Below are positions 42,693-50,748 of a DNA stretch of 64,000 bases, one piece after another (within the stretch, counting starts at the first letter, position 1; the number at the start of each line of letters is the position of its first letter). A program made the position numbers and the translations under genes. The stretch covers positions 1 to 64,000 of the forward strand of contig NZ_UETB01000003.1 in assembly GCF_900116375.1 (NCBI RefSeq), written 5' to 3'. This stretch comes from Georgenia satyanarayanai (GTDB taxonomy: Bacteria > Actinomycetota > Actinomycetes > Actinomycetales > Actinomycetaceae). The notes beneath the pieces are model-generated. The model made no database searches. It saw nothing but the letters and a program-made list of their open reading frames with translations, and had not been told where the DNA came from.

Positions 42693-43906
42693 TGCTCGCG
42701 GCCGACGCCCGCCTCGCCGCCGCCGACCCCGCCCTCCCCGGCCTGCGCGACGTGCTCGCGCCGCTCGGCCTGGTCCGCCGCCTCGCCCCGGCCTGGGGCG
42801 TGCGCTCGGCCCGCGTCGACTACCTGCGCTACAAGCGGGGCACCTCCCTCCTCGCCGGCCTCGTCCTCACCGACGACGACGGCGCGACGTCCTTCGCCCA
42901 GGCCCTCGCCGTCCGCGCGGGCGCGGCCGACAAGCTCGCCAAGGTGCGCCGTGCCGGGGAGGCCGACGACGTCGGCCGGGGCGCCGTCGTCGACGACGGC
43001 CTCGCGGTGGCCGTTGCCGACGCCACTGCCGACCGGCGGCTGCCCGGCGTGCGCCGCGTGCTGCGGGACGCCGACGGCGTGAGCCCGCTCGTCTACCGGC
43101 CCGGCAGGCGCTGGGTCGCCCGGGTCGAGGGCGCCGCCGGGCCGGCCGAGCTGGTACGCGTGTACCACCCTGGGGCCGCGGCCGGCGTGCTCACCGGCCA
43201 CCGCGCCCTCACCGGGCTGCCGGTGCCCGCCGTGACGGCGGTCCGGCTCCGCCGCGGGACCGTGCGGTCCGCCTGGGTGCCCGGGACCTCCCTCGACCGG
43301 CTCGCCGCGGCGGCGCAGCTGTGGGGGCAGGCCGGCGCGCTGGCCGCGGCGGTGCACCGCGAGGCGCGCGCCGAGGGGCTGCGGCGGGTGGACCGGGAGG
43401 GCGGGCTGGCCGCCTCGGTGACGGCGGTGCGCTCGGTGGCGCCGGCGTGCGCGGAGGCCGCCGCGGCCGCGGCCGCGCGGGTGCGCGCGGGCCTGGCGGG
43501 CCGTGGCGCCGTGCGCGTGGTGCACGGGGACCTCTCGGCCGATCAGGTCGTCGTGCGGCCCGACCTCACCGCCGGGGCGAGTGCGGAGCAGGCGAGCCCC
43601 GGCCAGGCCGGGCTCACCCTCATCGACCTCGACCGCGTCGCCCTCGACGACCCCCTCGCCGACCTCGGCTCCTGGTACGGCGCGCTCGTCGCCACCGGCG
43701 CGGAGGCCGGCGACCCCGCGGAGCTGCTCGCCCCGCTGCTCGCCGGGTACACCGCCGCCGGCGGGGAGGTCGACGAGCGTGCGCTGCGGCTCCACTGCGC
43801 GGCGGCCGTCCTCCAGCGCGCCGTCGAGCCCTTCCGGCGTCACCTGCCCGGCTGGCCGGACGGCGTCGCCCGCCTCGTCGCTGCCGCCGAGGAGCTCACG
43901 CGATGA
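42692..43906 (+). CDS. APH-fold phosphotransferase (kinase 1)
   Basis: 404 residues. The C-terminal half shows the aminoglycoside-phosphotransferase/choline-kinase catalytic core: Brenner motif VVHGDLSADQVVV with catalytic Asp, and the metal-binding Asp in LTLIDLDRVALDDPLADLGSW. The N-terminal 120 residues resemble the partner kinase encoded next (DYLRYKRGTSLLAGLVL, VSPLVYRPGRRWVARVEG). The family phosphorylates small hydroxylated molecules. Here the acceptor is presumably a sugar or lipid-linked glycan of this operon. Overlaps the second kinase start (ATGA). Confidence 0.83.
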   Translation: MLAADARLAAADPALPGLRDVLAPLGLVRRLAPAWGVRSARVDYLRYKRGTSLLAGLVLTDDDGATSFAQALAVRAGAADKLAKVRRAGEADDVGRGAVVDDGLAVAVADATADRRLPGVRRVLRDADGVSPLVYRPGRRWVARVEGAAGPAELVRVYHPGAAAGVLTGHRALTGLPVPAVTAVRLRRGTVRSAWVPGTSLDRLAAAAQLWGQAGALAAAVHREARAEGLRRVDREGGLAASVTAVRSVAPACAEAAAAAAARVRAGLAGRGAVRVVHGDLSADQVVVRPDLTAGASAEQASPGQAGLTLIDLDRVALDDPLADLGSWYGALVATGAEAGDPAELLAPLLAGYTAAGGEVDERALRLHCAAAVLQRAVEPFRRHLPGWPDGVARLVAAAEELTR

Positions 43907-45066
43907 CGACACCACCCACCGACGCCCGGACGACCCCGCCCGCCGGGACCGGGACTCCCGGCGCGAGCCGGCTGCCCGATCGTGTCCTGGACGGTGCGCA
44001 CCGGTACCACCTCGTGCGCGCGTGGCCCCGCGGCGAGGACCACGCCCTCGTCGAGCTCCGCGCGGAGGACGGCGGCACCGTGGCGGCCCAGTGGTTCGCC
44101 TGCCCGGTGGCCCTGGCCGAGGCTGCCGCCGCGGCGCCCGCGCCGGCCCGGGTGTCGGGCGACGTGCTGCTCCAGCCCGGCGGCGCCGACGCCCGGCTCC
44201 GCGCGCTGCGCGAGGTCCTCGCCGAGGACGGCAGCCGGCTGGTCGCCCACCGGCCCGGCCGCCGCGCCGTCGTCCGGGTGTCCGGCACGGACGGGACGGT
44301 GCGCGAGTACGTCAAGGTCGTCCGGCCGGGCAAGGCCCCGGACCTCGCCCGTCGCGGTGGGCTCGTCGCCGAGCTCGTCGGGGACGTCGTGCCCGTGCCG
44401 CGCCTCGTGGACGCCTCCCGGGTGGAGCGCGGGGTGCTGTGCTGGAGCGTCGTGCCCGGCCGCACCCTGCACGACCTCGGCGCCGACGGCGGGTGGGGCG
44501 CCGCCGACGCGCGCGCGGCGTGGGAGGCGGCGGGGCGGGCGGTGGCGCGGCTGCACGCCGCACCCGCCGGGCCGGTCGAGGCCCGGCACGGCGCGGAGGA
44601 GGAGCTCGACGCCGTCGCGAGCTGGCTCGGTCCCGCCGTCGCGCACGGCCTGCTCGACGCCGGCACGGTCGCGCGAGCGAGGGAGCGCGTCACCGCGGTC
44701 CTGCGGAACGCCCCAGCCGACCCGGTGCTCGGCGTGCTCCACCGCGACCTCCACGACAAGCAGCTCCTCCTCGACGACGCCGGCACGGTGGGGATGATCG
44801 ACGTCGACACCCTCGCCGTCGGGGAGCGCGCGCTGGACGTGGCGAACCTCCTCGTCCACCTCGAGCTGCGGCAGGCGCAGGGGCTGCTCGTCCCCGATCT
44901 CGCTGCCGCGGCACGCCACGGCTTCCTGGCGGGGGTGGGTGACGTGCCCCGTGACCGGGTGAGCGCGTACACCCTGGCCACGCGCCTGCGCCTCGCCGGC
45001 GTCTACGCCTTCCGCCCCCGGTGGCGGTCCGTCGCCGCGGATCTTCTGCAGCAGGCCGCCGGCTGA
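43903..45066 (+). CDS. APH-fold phosphotransferase (kinase 2)
   Basis: 387 residues. Catalytic motif GVLHRDLHDKQLLL and metal-binding VGMIDVDTLAVGERALDVANLLVHLELR define the APH/choline-kinase fold. The nucleotide-binding half has RLVAHRPGRRAVVRVSG and EYVKVVRPGKAPDLA. The first 30 residues are Thr/Pro-rich. It is a paralogue of the preceding kinase with the same domain order but only distant similarity, so the pair may phosphorylate successive positions or act as a heterodimer. Last gene of the six-gene operon. The convergent SDR gene ends 19 bp downstream. Confidence 0.83.
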   Translation: MTTPPTDARTTPPAGTGTPGASRLPDRVLDGAHRYHLVRAWPRGEDHALVELRAEDGGTVAAQWFACPVALAEAAAAAPAPARVSGDVLLQPGGADARLRALREVLAEDGSRLVAHRPGRRAVVRVSGTDGTVREYVKVVRPGKAPDLARRGGLVAELVGDVVPVPRLVDASRVERGVLCWSVVPGRTLHDLGADGGWGAADARAAWEAAGRAVARLHAAPAGPVEARHGAEEELDAVASWLGPAVAHGLLDAGTVARARERVTAVLRNAPADPVLGVLHRDLHDKQLLLDDAGTVGMIDVDTLAVGERALDVANLLVHLELRQAQGLLVPDLAAAARHGFLAGVGDVPRDRVSAYTLATRLRLAGVYAFRPRWRSVAADLLQQAAG

Positions 45067-45085
45067 CCCCGCCCGGCCGAGGGGT

Positions 45086-45904
45086 CTACACCGGGCGTGC
45101 GGCGCGCCCGGCAGGAGGACGGACCATCAGCCGGCCGACGACCTCGGTGGCCCGCCGCCGTCCGAGGGCCCGCACCGCCGCGGCGGACAGCCTGTTGGCC
45201 CGTCCGACGACGACCCCGGGCGGTGGGTTGCGGCGCTCGAGGGCCCTGAGGCTGGTGGCGACGACCTCGCTCGCCGTCATCCGCCGGCCACCGCCGTCCG
45301 CGGCGTCGCCGGCGACGTCGAAGAACTCCGTCTGCGTGGCGCCCGGGGAGACGGCCAGGACGCGTACCCCGCTGCCGCGCGCCTCGTACCACAGCGCCTC
45401 GGTGAGGCTCAGCACGAAGGCCTTCGCCGCCCCGTAGACCGCCATGGTCGGGTTGCCCTGGTAGGCCGCCATGCTCGCCACGTTGAGGAGGAACCCGTGG
45501 CCGTGCCGGCGCAGGTCCGGCAGGAACGCGTGGCTGATCTCGACCACCGCGGAGACGTCCAGCGCGATCTCCCTCATGAGGTCGGTGAGCGCCTCCTCGT
45601 GGAAGAGCCCGTGGTTGGCGAAGCCAGCGTTGTTCACCACCCCGGTCACCTCCACCCCGCGGTCCGCGAGCTCACCGCGCAGCGCCTGCCCGACTCCGGG
45701 CCGGGCGAGGTCCATGGCCAGCGTCGTCACGGGGACCTCGTGCGCCCGGCGCAGCTCCCCGGCGAGGGCCTCGAGCCGCTCCGCGCGGCGAGCGACGAGG
45801 ACCAGGCCGGCGCCGCGTGCGGCGAGCTGCCGCGCGAGCTCGGCCCCGATCCCGGCGCTCGCGCCCGTGACCAGCACTGTCTGCGTCATACCGTCAGGTC
45901 GCAT
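45086..45904 (-). CDS. SDR family oxidoreductase
   Basis: 272 residues, classical short-chain dehydrogenase. Cofactor motif TGASAGIGAELA (about 12-23), NNAG, catalytic Ser in LLNVASMAAYQGN, and Tyr/Lys in YGAAKAF. The basic VARRAER after strand 2 suggests NADP. The C-terminus is basic. It resembles the SDR group partnered with TetR regulators and has no defined substrate. The ATG at 45904 is preferred because a TTGACA-N17-ATACCG promoter ends exactly 7 nt before it. The internal ATG at 45889 is an alternative. Confidence 0.88.
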   Translation of the reverse strand: MRPDGMTQTVLVTGASAGIGAELARQLAARGAGLVLVARRAERLEALAGELRRAHEVPVTTLAMDLARPGVGQALRGELADRGVEVTGVVNNAGFANHGLFHEEALTDLMREIALDVSAVVEISHAFLPDLRRHGHGFLLNVASMAAYQGNPTMAVYGAAKAFVLSLTEALWYEARGSGVRVLAVSPGATQTEFFDVAGDAADGGGRRMTASEVVATSLRALERRNPPPGVVVGRANRLSAAAVRALGRRRATEVVGRLMVRPPAGRAARPV

Positions 45905-45911
45905 GACGGCA

Positions 45912-45940
45912 CGGTATGCCGGGGTGGCACTGAGTGTCAA
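45912..45940 (-). promoter_or_regulatory. SDR promoter overlapped by TetR-type palindrome
   Basis: Minus strand: TTGACA (45940-45935), 17 bp, ATACCG (45917-45912), 7 nt, ATG. The plus-strand sequence GGCACTGAGTGTC (45926-45938) is a near-perfect 13-bp inverted repeat covering the -35, a likely operator for the divergent TetR regulator. Confidence 0.6.
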
Positions 45941-45977
45941 TAAGGCCTGCCGTGCCGCCTCCACTAGGGTGAGCCGC

Positions 45978-46568
45978 ATGTCAGCGGAGCAGGAGCGGCC
46001 CACGCTGTGGCAGCGGACCCGCCGGCGCGCGTACGGGGAGATCACGGCGGCGGCGATGGGCCTCTTCCTCGAGCAGGGCTTCCAGGAGACGACGGTCGAC
46101 GAGATCGCCGCGGCGGCCGGGATCTCGCGCCGGTCCTTCTTCCGCTACTTCGGCAGCAAGGAGGACGTCGTCATCGACCACCTCGTCGCCGACGGTGAGC
46201 TGCTGCGCGTCGAGCTGGAACGCCAGCCGCACGACGTCGACGTGTGGGCCGCCCTCTCCGGGGCGCTGTTCTCCCTGGAGGAGGCGACCGCCGACCGGGA
46301 GCGGCTCCTGGCGGTCGCCCGCATGGTCTACGGGACGCCGTCGCTCCGCGCACGGAGCATCGAGAAGCACCTGCGCTGGTCCGACGTCCTCGCGGCCGAG
46401 GTCGAGCGCCGCCTCGGGGGCGGCGACAGCTCCTCGCTGCGCGCGAGGGCGATCGTCGGGTGCTTCGTCACCTGCCTCGACGTCGCGGGCGAGGCCTGGG
46501 TCCGGGACGACGCCGCCCACCCGCTGCAGGTGTACCTGGACGTCTCGCTGTCCGCGGTGCGCGGCTGA
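45978..46568 (+). CDS. TetR/AcrR family regulator
   Basis: 196 residues. HTH ITAAAMGLFLEQGFQETTVDEIAAAAGISRRSFFRYFGSKEDVV at about 20-65, the SRRSFFRYF form common in actinobacterial regulators of SDR genes. A helical ligand domain follows. It is divergent from the SDR gene across 73 bp that contain a palindrome over the SDR promoter. TAGGGT at 45965-45970 lies 7 nt before the ATG, suggesting a leaderless transcript under the same operator. The likely role is local repression of the SDR. Confidence 0.9.
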   Translation: MSAEQERPTLWQRTRRRAYGEITAAAMGLFLEQGFQETTVDEIAAAAGISRRSFFRYFGSKEDVVIDHLVADGELLRVELERQPHDVDVWAALSGALFSLEEATADRERLLAVARMVYGTPSLRARSIEKHLRWSDVLAAEVERRLGGGDSSSLRARAIVGCFVTCLDVAGEAWVRDDAAHPLQVYLDVSLSAVRG

Positions 46569-46704
46569 GGCCGGACGCTCCGGGGCTTCTCGCGACGGCC
46601 GTCCCTGAGTACGCTCGAAGAGCTGGCCGGCGGGCGTGGTTCGCATCGGTGAGAACCAGCCGGTCGGCGTGGGCGGGCTCAACCTCATGAGGACGGAGCA
46701 CACC

Positions 46705-49449
46705 ATGGCGCCCATCGTGGGCCGGCGCGCAGAGTGCGACGCGGTCGACCACCTGCTCGCCGGAGCAGAGGCCGGGCGCAGCGGAGCGCTGGTCGTCCGC
46801 GGGGAGGCCGGCATCGGCAAGACCGCGCTGCTGGAGTACGCCCGCCACACCGCAGCCGGGCGGTTCCGGGTGGAGAGCTCTGTCGGCGCGGAGTCCGAGA
46901 CGCAGTTCGCGTTCGCGGGTCTCCATCAGGTGTGCGCACCGCTGCTCGCCCAGGCCGGAGCACTGCTGCCCGACCCGCAGCAGTCCGCCCTGGGCGTCGC
47001 GTTCGGCCGGCAGGAGGGCGCGGCGCCGGACCGGTTCCTCGTCGGGCTGGCGACCCTCCACCTCCTTGCCGAGGTCGCCGAGGAGGAGCCGGTGCTGTAT
47101 CTCGTCGACGACGCACAGTGGCTGGACCAGGCCTCGGCCCAGGTCCTCACGTTCGTGGCGCGTCGGGTGGCGGCCGAGCGGGTGGCCCTGGTGTTCGCCG
47201 TACGCGACCCCACCGATGGTGACGTCCGCACGTTCGCCGGTCTGCCGACGCTGCACCTGAAAGGGCTCAGCGACAGCAACGCCCGGGCGCTGCTGGTCGG
47301 CGCGGTGCGCACGCCGTTGGACGACGGGGTCCGCGAGCGGGTCGTCGCCGAGGCGCGTGGCAACCCCCTGGCGCTGCTGGAGCTGCCGCGCAGCGCGTTG
47401 CCCGCACAGCTGGCGAGCGGGTTCGCGCTGCCCGACGCGGTCAGTGCCCCGCGCCGCGTCGAGGACAGCTTCCGCCACCGCTCGGGCAGCCTGCCGGCCG
47501 ACACGCAGCTCCTTCTGCTGGTCGCCGCGGCCGAGCCGACAGGCGAGGCGGCGTTGCTGTGGCGCGCGGCCGCACACCTGGGGCTCGCTCGCGAGGTGGC
47601 CGCGCCCGCGGAGGCGGCCGGGCTGCTCGAGATCGACACCCGGGTGCGGTTCCGTCATCCGCTGGTGCGCTCTGCGGTCTACCGAGCCGCCACACCCCCG
47701 GACCGACGCAGCGTGCACGGTGCGCTGGCGTCGGCGACCGACCCAGAGCTCGACCCTGACCGACGTGCCTGGCACCGCGCGCAGTCGGTGCTGGGCACCG
47801 ACGAGGCGGCGGCCGTCGATCTGGAGCGGTCGGCCGGCCGGGCACGCGCCCGCGGCGGCCTGGCAGCCGCCGCCACGTTCCTGCAGCACGCCGCGGAGCT
47901 GACTCCCGAGCCCGCCGCCCGCGCGAGGCGGGCGCTCGAAGCCGTGCACCTCACGCACGACGCCGGAGCGCCTGAGGCAGCCCTGGAGCTGCTGGCGGTG
48001 GCGTCGACCGGGCCGCTGGACGCCCTGCAGCACGCCCGACTCGAGCTGCTGCGAGCCCAGATCGCCTTCCACCGCACACGCGGGAGGGAGGTGCCCGGCA
48101 TGCTGCTCACGGCCGCCCAGGCCCTCGCCCCCCTCGACCCACACCTGTCCCGCCAGGCGTACGTCCACGCGCTCGAGTCCTCCTTCCACGCCGGCCGCCT
48201 GGCTCACGGCCACGGGATGCTCACGGTGGCCGAGGCCGCCCGGGACGCGCCCGGCGCGCCGACCCCTCCCCGGCCGGTCGACCTGCTCCTGGACGGACTC
48301 GCCACGAGATTCACGCAGGGGTACGAGGCGAGCGTCCCCAGCCTGCAACGGGCCCTCGGGTCGCTGCGCGACGACGACTCCGGTACCGACGACGACAACG
48401 GGCGCTGGCTGTGGCTGGCCTGTCATGTCGGGGCGATGCTGTGGGACGACGAGTCGATCTACGTGCTGGCCACCCGCGCCGTCCGGCTCGCCCGCGAGGC
48501 CGGCGCGCTCGCGACGCTCCCAGCGGCGCTCAACGCCCTGGCCCTGGTGCTCGTGCTCACCGGCGAGCTGTCCCGTGCCGCTGAGCTGTTCGCGGAGGAG
48601 GAGGCGATCACCCGGGCCACCGGCGCCCCGCCCCTGCCCAACTCGCGGCTGGCCCTGGCTGCCTGGCGCGGCCAGAAGCAGGACACCTCCGAGCTCTACG
48701 CGAGGATGGTCGCGGGGGCGACGGCGCGAGGTGAGGGCCTCACCGTCAGCAGTGCCGAGATGTCGCTCGCCTACCTCCACAACGGGCTGGGCAGCTACCA
48801 CAGCGCGCTGGAGGCCGCCGCGCCGCTGGTCGAGCTCGACGAGCTGGCCCACAGCAGCGTCGCGCTGCCCGAGCTGGTCGAGGCCGCCTCGCGTGCCGGT
48901 CAGCCAGATCGGGCAGCCGTGGCCCTGGAGCGCCTCAGCGTGCGGGCCCGGGCGAGCGGCACCGAGTGGGCGCTGGGACTGGCGGCGCGCTCACGAGCGC
49001 TGACCAGCACCGGGCCTGCGGCGGAGGAGCACTACCGCGAGGCCATCGAACGGCTCGGACGGTGCCGGATGGCCACCCACCTCGCCCGCGCGCACCTGCT
49101 CTACGGCGAGTGGCTGCGTCGCGAGGGTCGTCGCCAGGACGCCCGCCACCAGCTCCGCACCGCTCACCAGCTGCTGTCGGACATGGGTGCGGAGGCGTTC
49201 GCTGACCGCGCCGCACGCGAGCTGCGTGCGACCGGCGAGCACCCACGCAGACGCACCGCTCAGCCCACCGACGCGCTCACCGCGCACGAGCTGCACATCG
49301 CCCGACTGGTCGCCACGGGGGCCACCTCCCGGGAGGTCGGCGCACAGCTGTTCCTCAGCCCGCGCACGATCGAGGCCCACCTGCGCAACATCTTCCGCAA
49401 GCTGGGCATCACCTCCCGCCGGCAGCTCGCCACGGTCCGGCTTCCCTGA
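46705..49449 (+). CDS. LAL-type LuxR regulator with AAA ATPase domain
   Basis: 914 residues. N-terminal AAA/STAND ATPase: IVGRRAECDAVDHLL, Walker A RGEAGIGKTALL, Walker B VLYLVDDAQWLD. A long middle of TPR-like helical repeats (about 330-840) leads to a C-terminal LuxR HTH (PTDALTAHELHIARLVATGATSREVGAQLFLSPRTIEAHLRNIFRKLGI). This is the MalT/LAL architecture, which senses small ligands with ATP. The ATG at 46705 is chosen for the GGAG site 6 nt upstream. Upstream ATG/GTG codons at 46687 and 46636 lack one. It stands alone in its orientation, and its target genes are unknown. Confidence 0.9.
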   Translation: MAPIVGRRAECDAVDHLLAGAEAGRSGALVVRGEAGIGKTALLEYARHTAAGRFRVESSVGAESETQFAFAGLHQVCAPLLAQAGALLPDPQQSALGVAFGRQEGAAPDRFLVGLATLHLLAEVAEEEPVLYLVDDAQWLDQASAQVLTFVARRVAAERVALVFAVRDPTDGDVRTFAGLPTLHLKGLSDSNARALLVGAVRTPLDDGVRERVVAEARGNPLALLELPRSALPAQLASGFALPDAVSAPRRVEDSFRHRSGSLPADTQLLLLVAAAEPTGEAALLWRAAAHLGLAREVAAPAEAAGLLEIDTRVRFRHPLVRSAVYRAATPPDRRSVHGALASATDPELDPDRRAWHRAQSVLGTDEAAAVDLERSAGRARARGGLAAAATFLQHAAELTPEPAARARRALEAVHLTHDAGAPEAALELLAVASTGPLDALQHARLELLRAQIAFHRTRGREVPGMLLTAAQALAPLDPHLSRQAYVHALESSFHAGRLAHGHGMLTVAEAARDAPGAPTPPRPVDLLLDGLATRFTQGYEASVPSLQRALGSLRDDDSGTDDDNGRWLWLACHVGAMLWDDESIYVLATRAVRLAREAGALATLPAALNALALVLVLTGELSRAAELFAEEEAITRATGAPPLPNSRLALAAWRGQKQDTSELYARMVAGATARGEGLTVSSAEMSLAYLHNGLGSYHSALEAAAPLVELDELAHSSVALPELVEAASRAGQPDRAAVALERLSVRARASGTEWALGLAARSRALTSTGPAAEEHYREAIERLGRCRMATHLARAHLLYGEWLRREGRRQDARHQLRTAHQLLSDMGAEAFADRAARELRATGEHPRRRTAQPTDALTAHELHIARLVATGATSREVGAQLFLSPRTIEAHLRNIFRKLGITSRRQLATVRLP

Positions 49450-49488
49450 CCGGTGGCCGTCCTCCCGTCACGCGGCCCGCCGCGACCG

Positions 49489-50637
49489 TCAGCGGGCGGC
49501 GTTCGCGGCGCGGGAGCGGGCGACGACGTCCGGCAGGGCAGCGAGGACCGCGTCGACGTCGTCCTCGGTCGTGGTCCGGCCGAGCGAGAAGCGCAGCGCC
49601 GAGCGGGCGAGCTCGGGCGGGTAGCCCATCGCGGTGAGGACGAAGGAGGCCTCCTGCACGCCCGCCGAGCAGGCGGAGCCGGCCGAGGCGTTGACCCCGG
49701 CCATGTCGAGGCCGAAGAGCAGGGAGTCGGCGTCGGCGCCCTCGACGGTGAGGTGGGCGACGTGCGGCAGCCGCGGGGCGCCCGCCCCCGTGAGCCGTAG
49801 CCCCTCCACCGCGGCAAGCGCCCCGGCCACGAGCCGGTCCCGCAGCGCGGCCAGCCGGGCGCTCTCCGCCTCCCGGTCGGCCACCGCGAGGCGCACGGCG
49901 AGCGCCAGCGCGCGGGCCCCGGCGACGTCGAGGGTGCCCGAGCGCACGCCGCGCTCCTGCCCCCCGCCGTGGTGCACCGGCGCGAGCGCCAGCTCCCGGC
50001 GCGCCACGAGGGCTCCGGTGCCCACGGGGCCGCCGAGCTTGTGGCCGGTCACCGACATCGCCGCGAGCCCGCTGGCCGCGAAGTCCACCGGCAGGTGCGC
50101 GACGGCCTGGACGGCGTCGGAGTGGACGGGGACGTCGCCGGCGAGCGCGACGAGCTCCGCGACCGGCTGGACGACTCCGGTCTCGTTGTTCGCCCACATG
50201 GCCGACACGAGCGCCGGCGGCTCGCCGTCGTCCAGGGCGGCGCGGGCGGCACCGAGGTCGAGGGCGCCGTCGCCGGTGACGGGCAGCACCGCGACGTCCG
50301 CGAGCCCGCGCTCGCCCAGCCAGCCGGCGGCGTCGAGCACGGCGTGGTGCTCGACGGCACTGACGAGCAGCCGCGGGCGCGGCGAGGGGTGGGCGTAGAC
50401 GGCGCCCTTGACGGCGAGGTTGTCGGCCTCGGTGCCGCCGGAGGTGAGGACGACCTCGGCGGGCTCGGCGCCGAGCGCCGCGGCGAGCTCCTCGCGGGCC
50501 TCCTCCAGGCGGCGGCGCGCGTCGCGCCCGACGGTGTGGAGCGAGGACGGGTTGCCGCCGCGGGTCAGCTCCTCGGCGTAGCGGGCCGCGACCTCCGGCC
50601 GGACGGGGGTGGTCGCCGCGTGGTCGAGGTAGGCCAT
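49489..50637 (-). CDS. Cysteine desulfurase, NifS/IscS family
   Basis: 382 residues, fold-type I PLP enzyme. LDHAATTPVRPEV N-terminus, TSGGTEADNLAV, PLP Lys200 in SVTGHKLGGPVGTG, and catalytic Cys323 in NASAGSACSAGVQEAS. It releases sulfur from cysteine for Fe-S clusters and tRNA thiolation, and is the likely donor for MnmA encoded elsewhere in this window. The start at 50637 is fixed by the MAYLDHAATTP motif. A long upstream extension would read through the divergent FKBP gene. Confidence 0.93.
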   Translation of the reverse strand: MAYLDHAATTPVRPEVAARYAEELTRGGNPSSLHTVGRDARRRLEEAREELAAALGAEPAEVVLTSGGTEADNLAVKGAVYAHPSPRPRLLVSAVEHHAVLDAAGWLGERGLADVAVLPVTGDGALDLGAARAALDDGEPPALVSAMWANNETGVVQPVAELVALAGDVPVHSDAVQAVAHLPVDFAASGLAAMSVTGHKLGGPVGTGALVARRELALAPVHHGGGQERGVRSGTLDVAGARALALAVRLAVADREAESARLAALRDRLVAGALAAVEGLRLTGAGAPRLPHVAHLTVEGADADSLLFGLDMAGVNASAGSACSAGVQEASFVLTAMGYPPELARSALRFSLGRTTTEDDVDAVLAALPDVVARSRAANAAR

Positions 50638-50748
50638 GGGCCCGAGTCTACGAAGCGGTGCCCGACTGTGGGCGATCTCCCAGGAACAGCGCCTACCCTG
50701 GTCCGGGTGCCGCCGGAGCGGCACGTACGACCACACGAAGGACTCCCT

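Noticed and set aside
42692-45066. Aminoglycoside resistance kinases
   Set aside because: Only the general APH catalytic motifs match. The genes are embedded in a glycosyltransferase-exporter operon, and both have long N-terminal parts foreign to known resistance enzymes.
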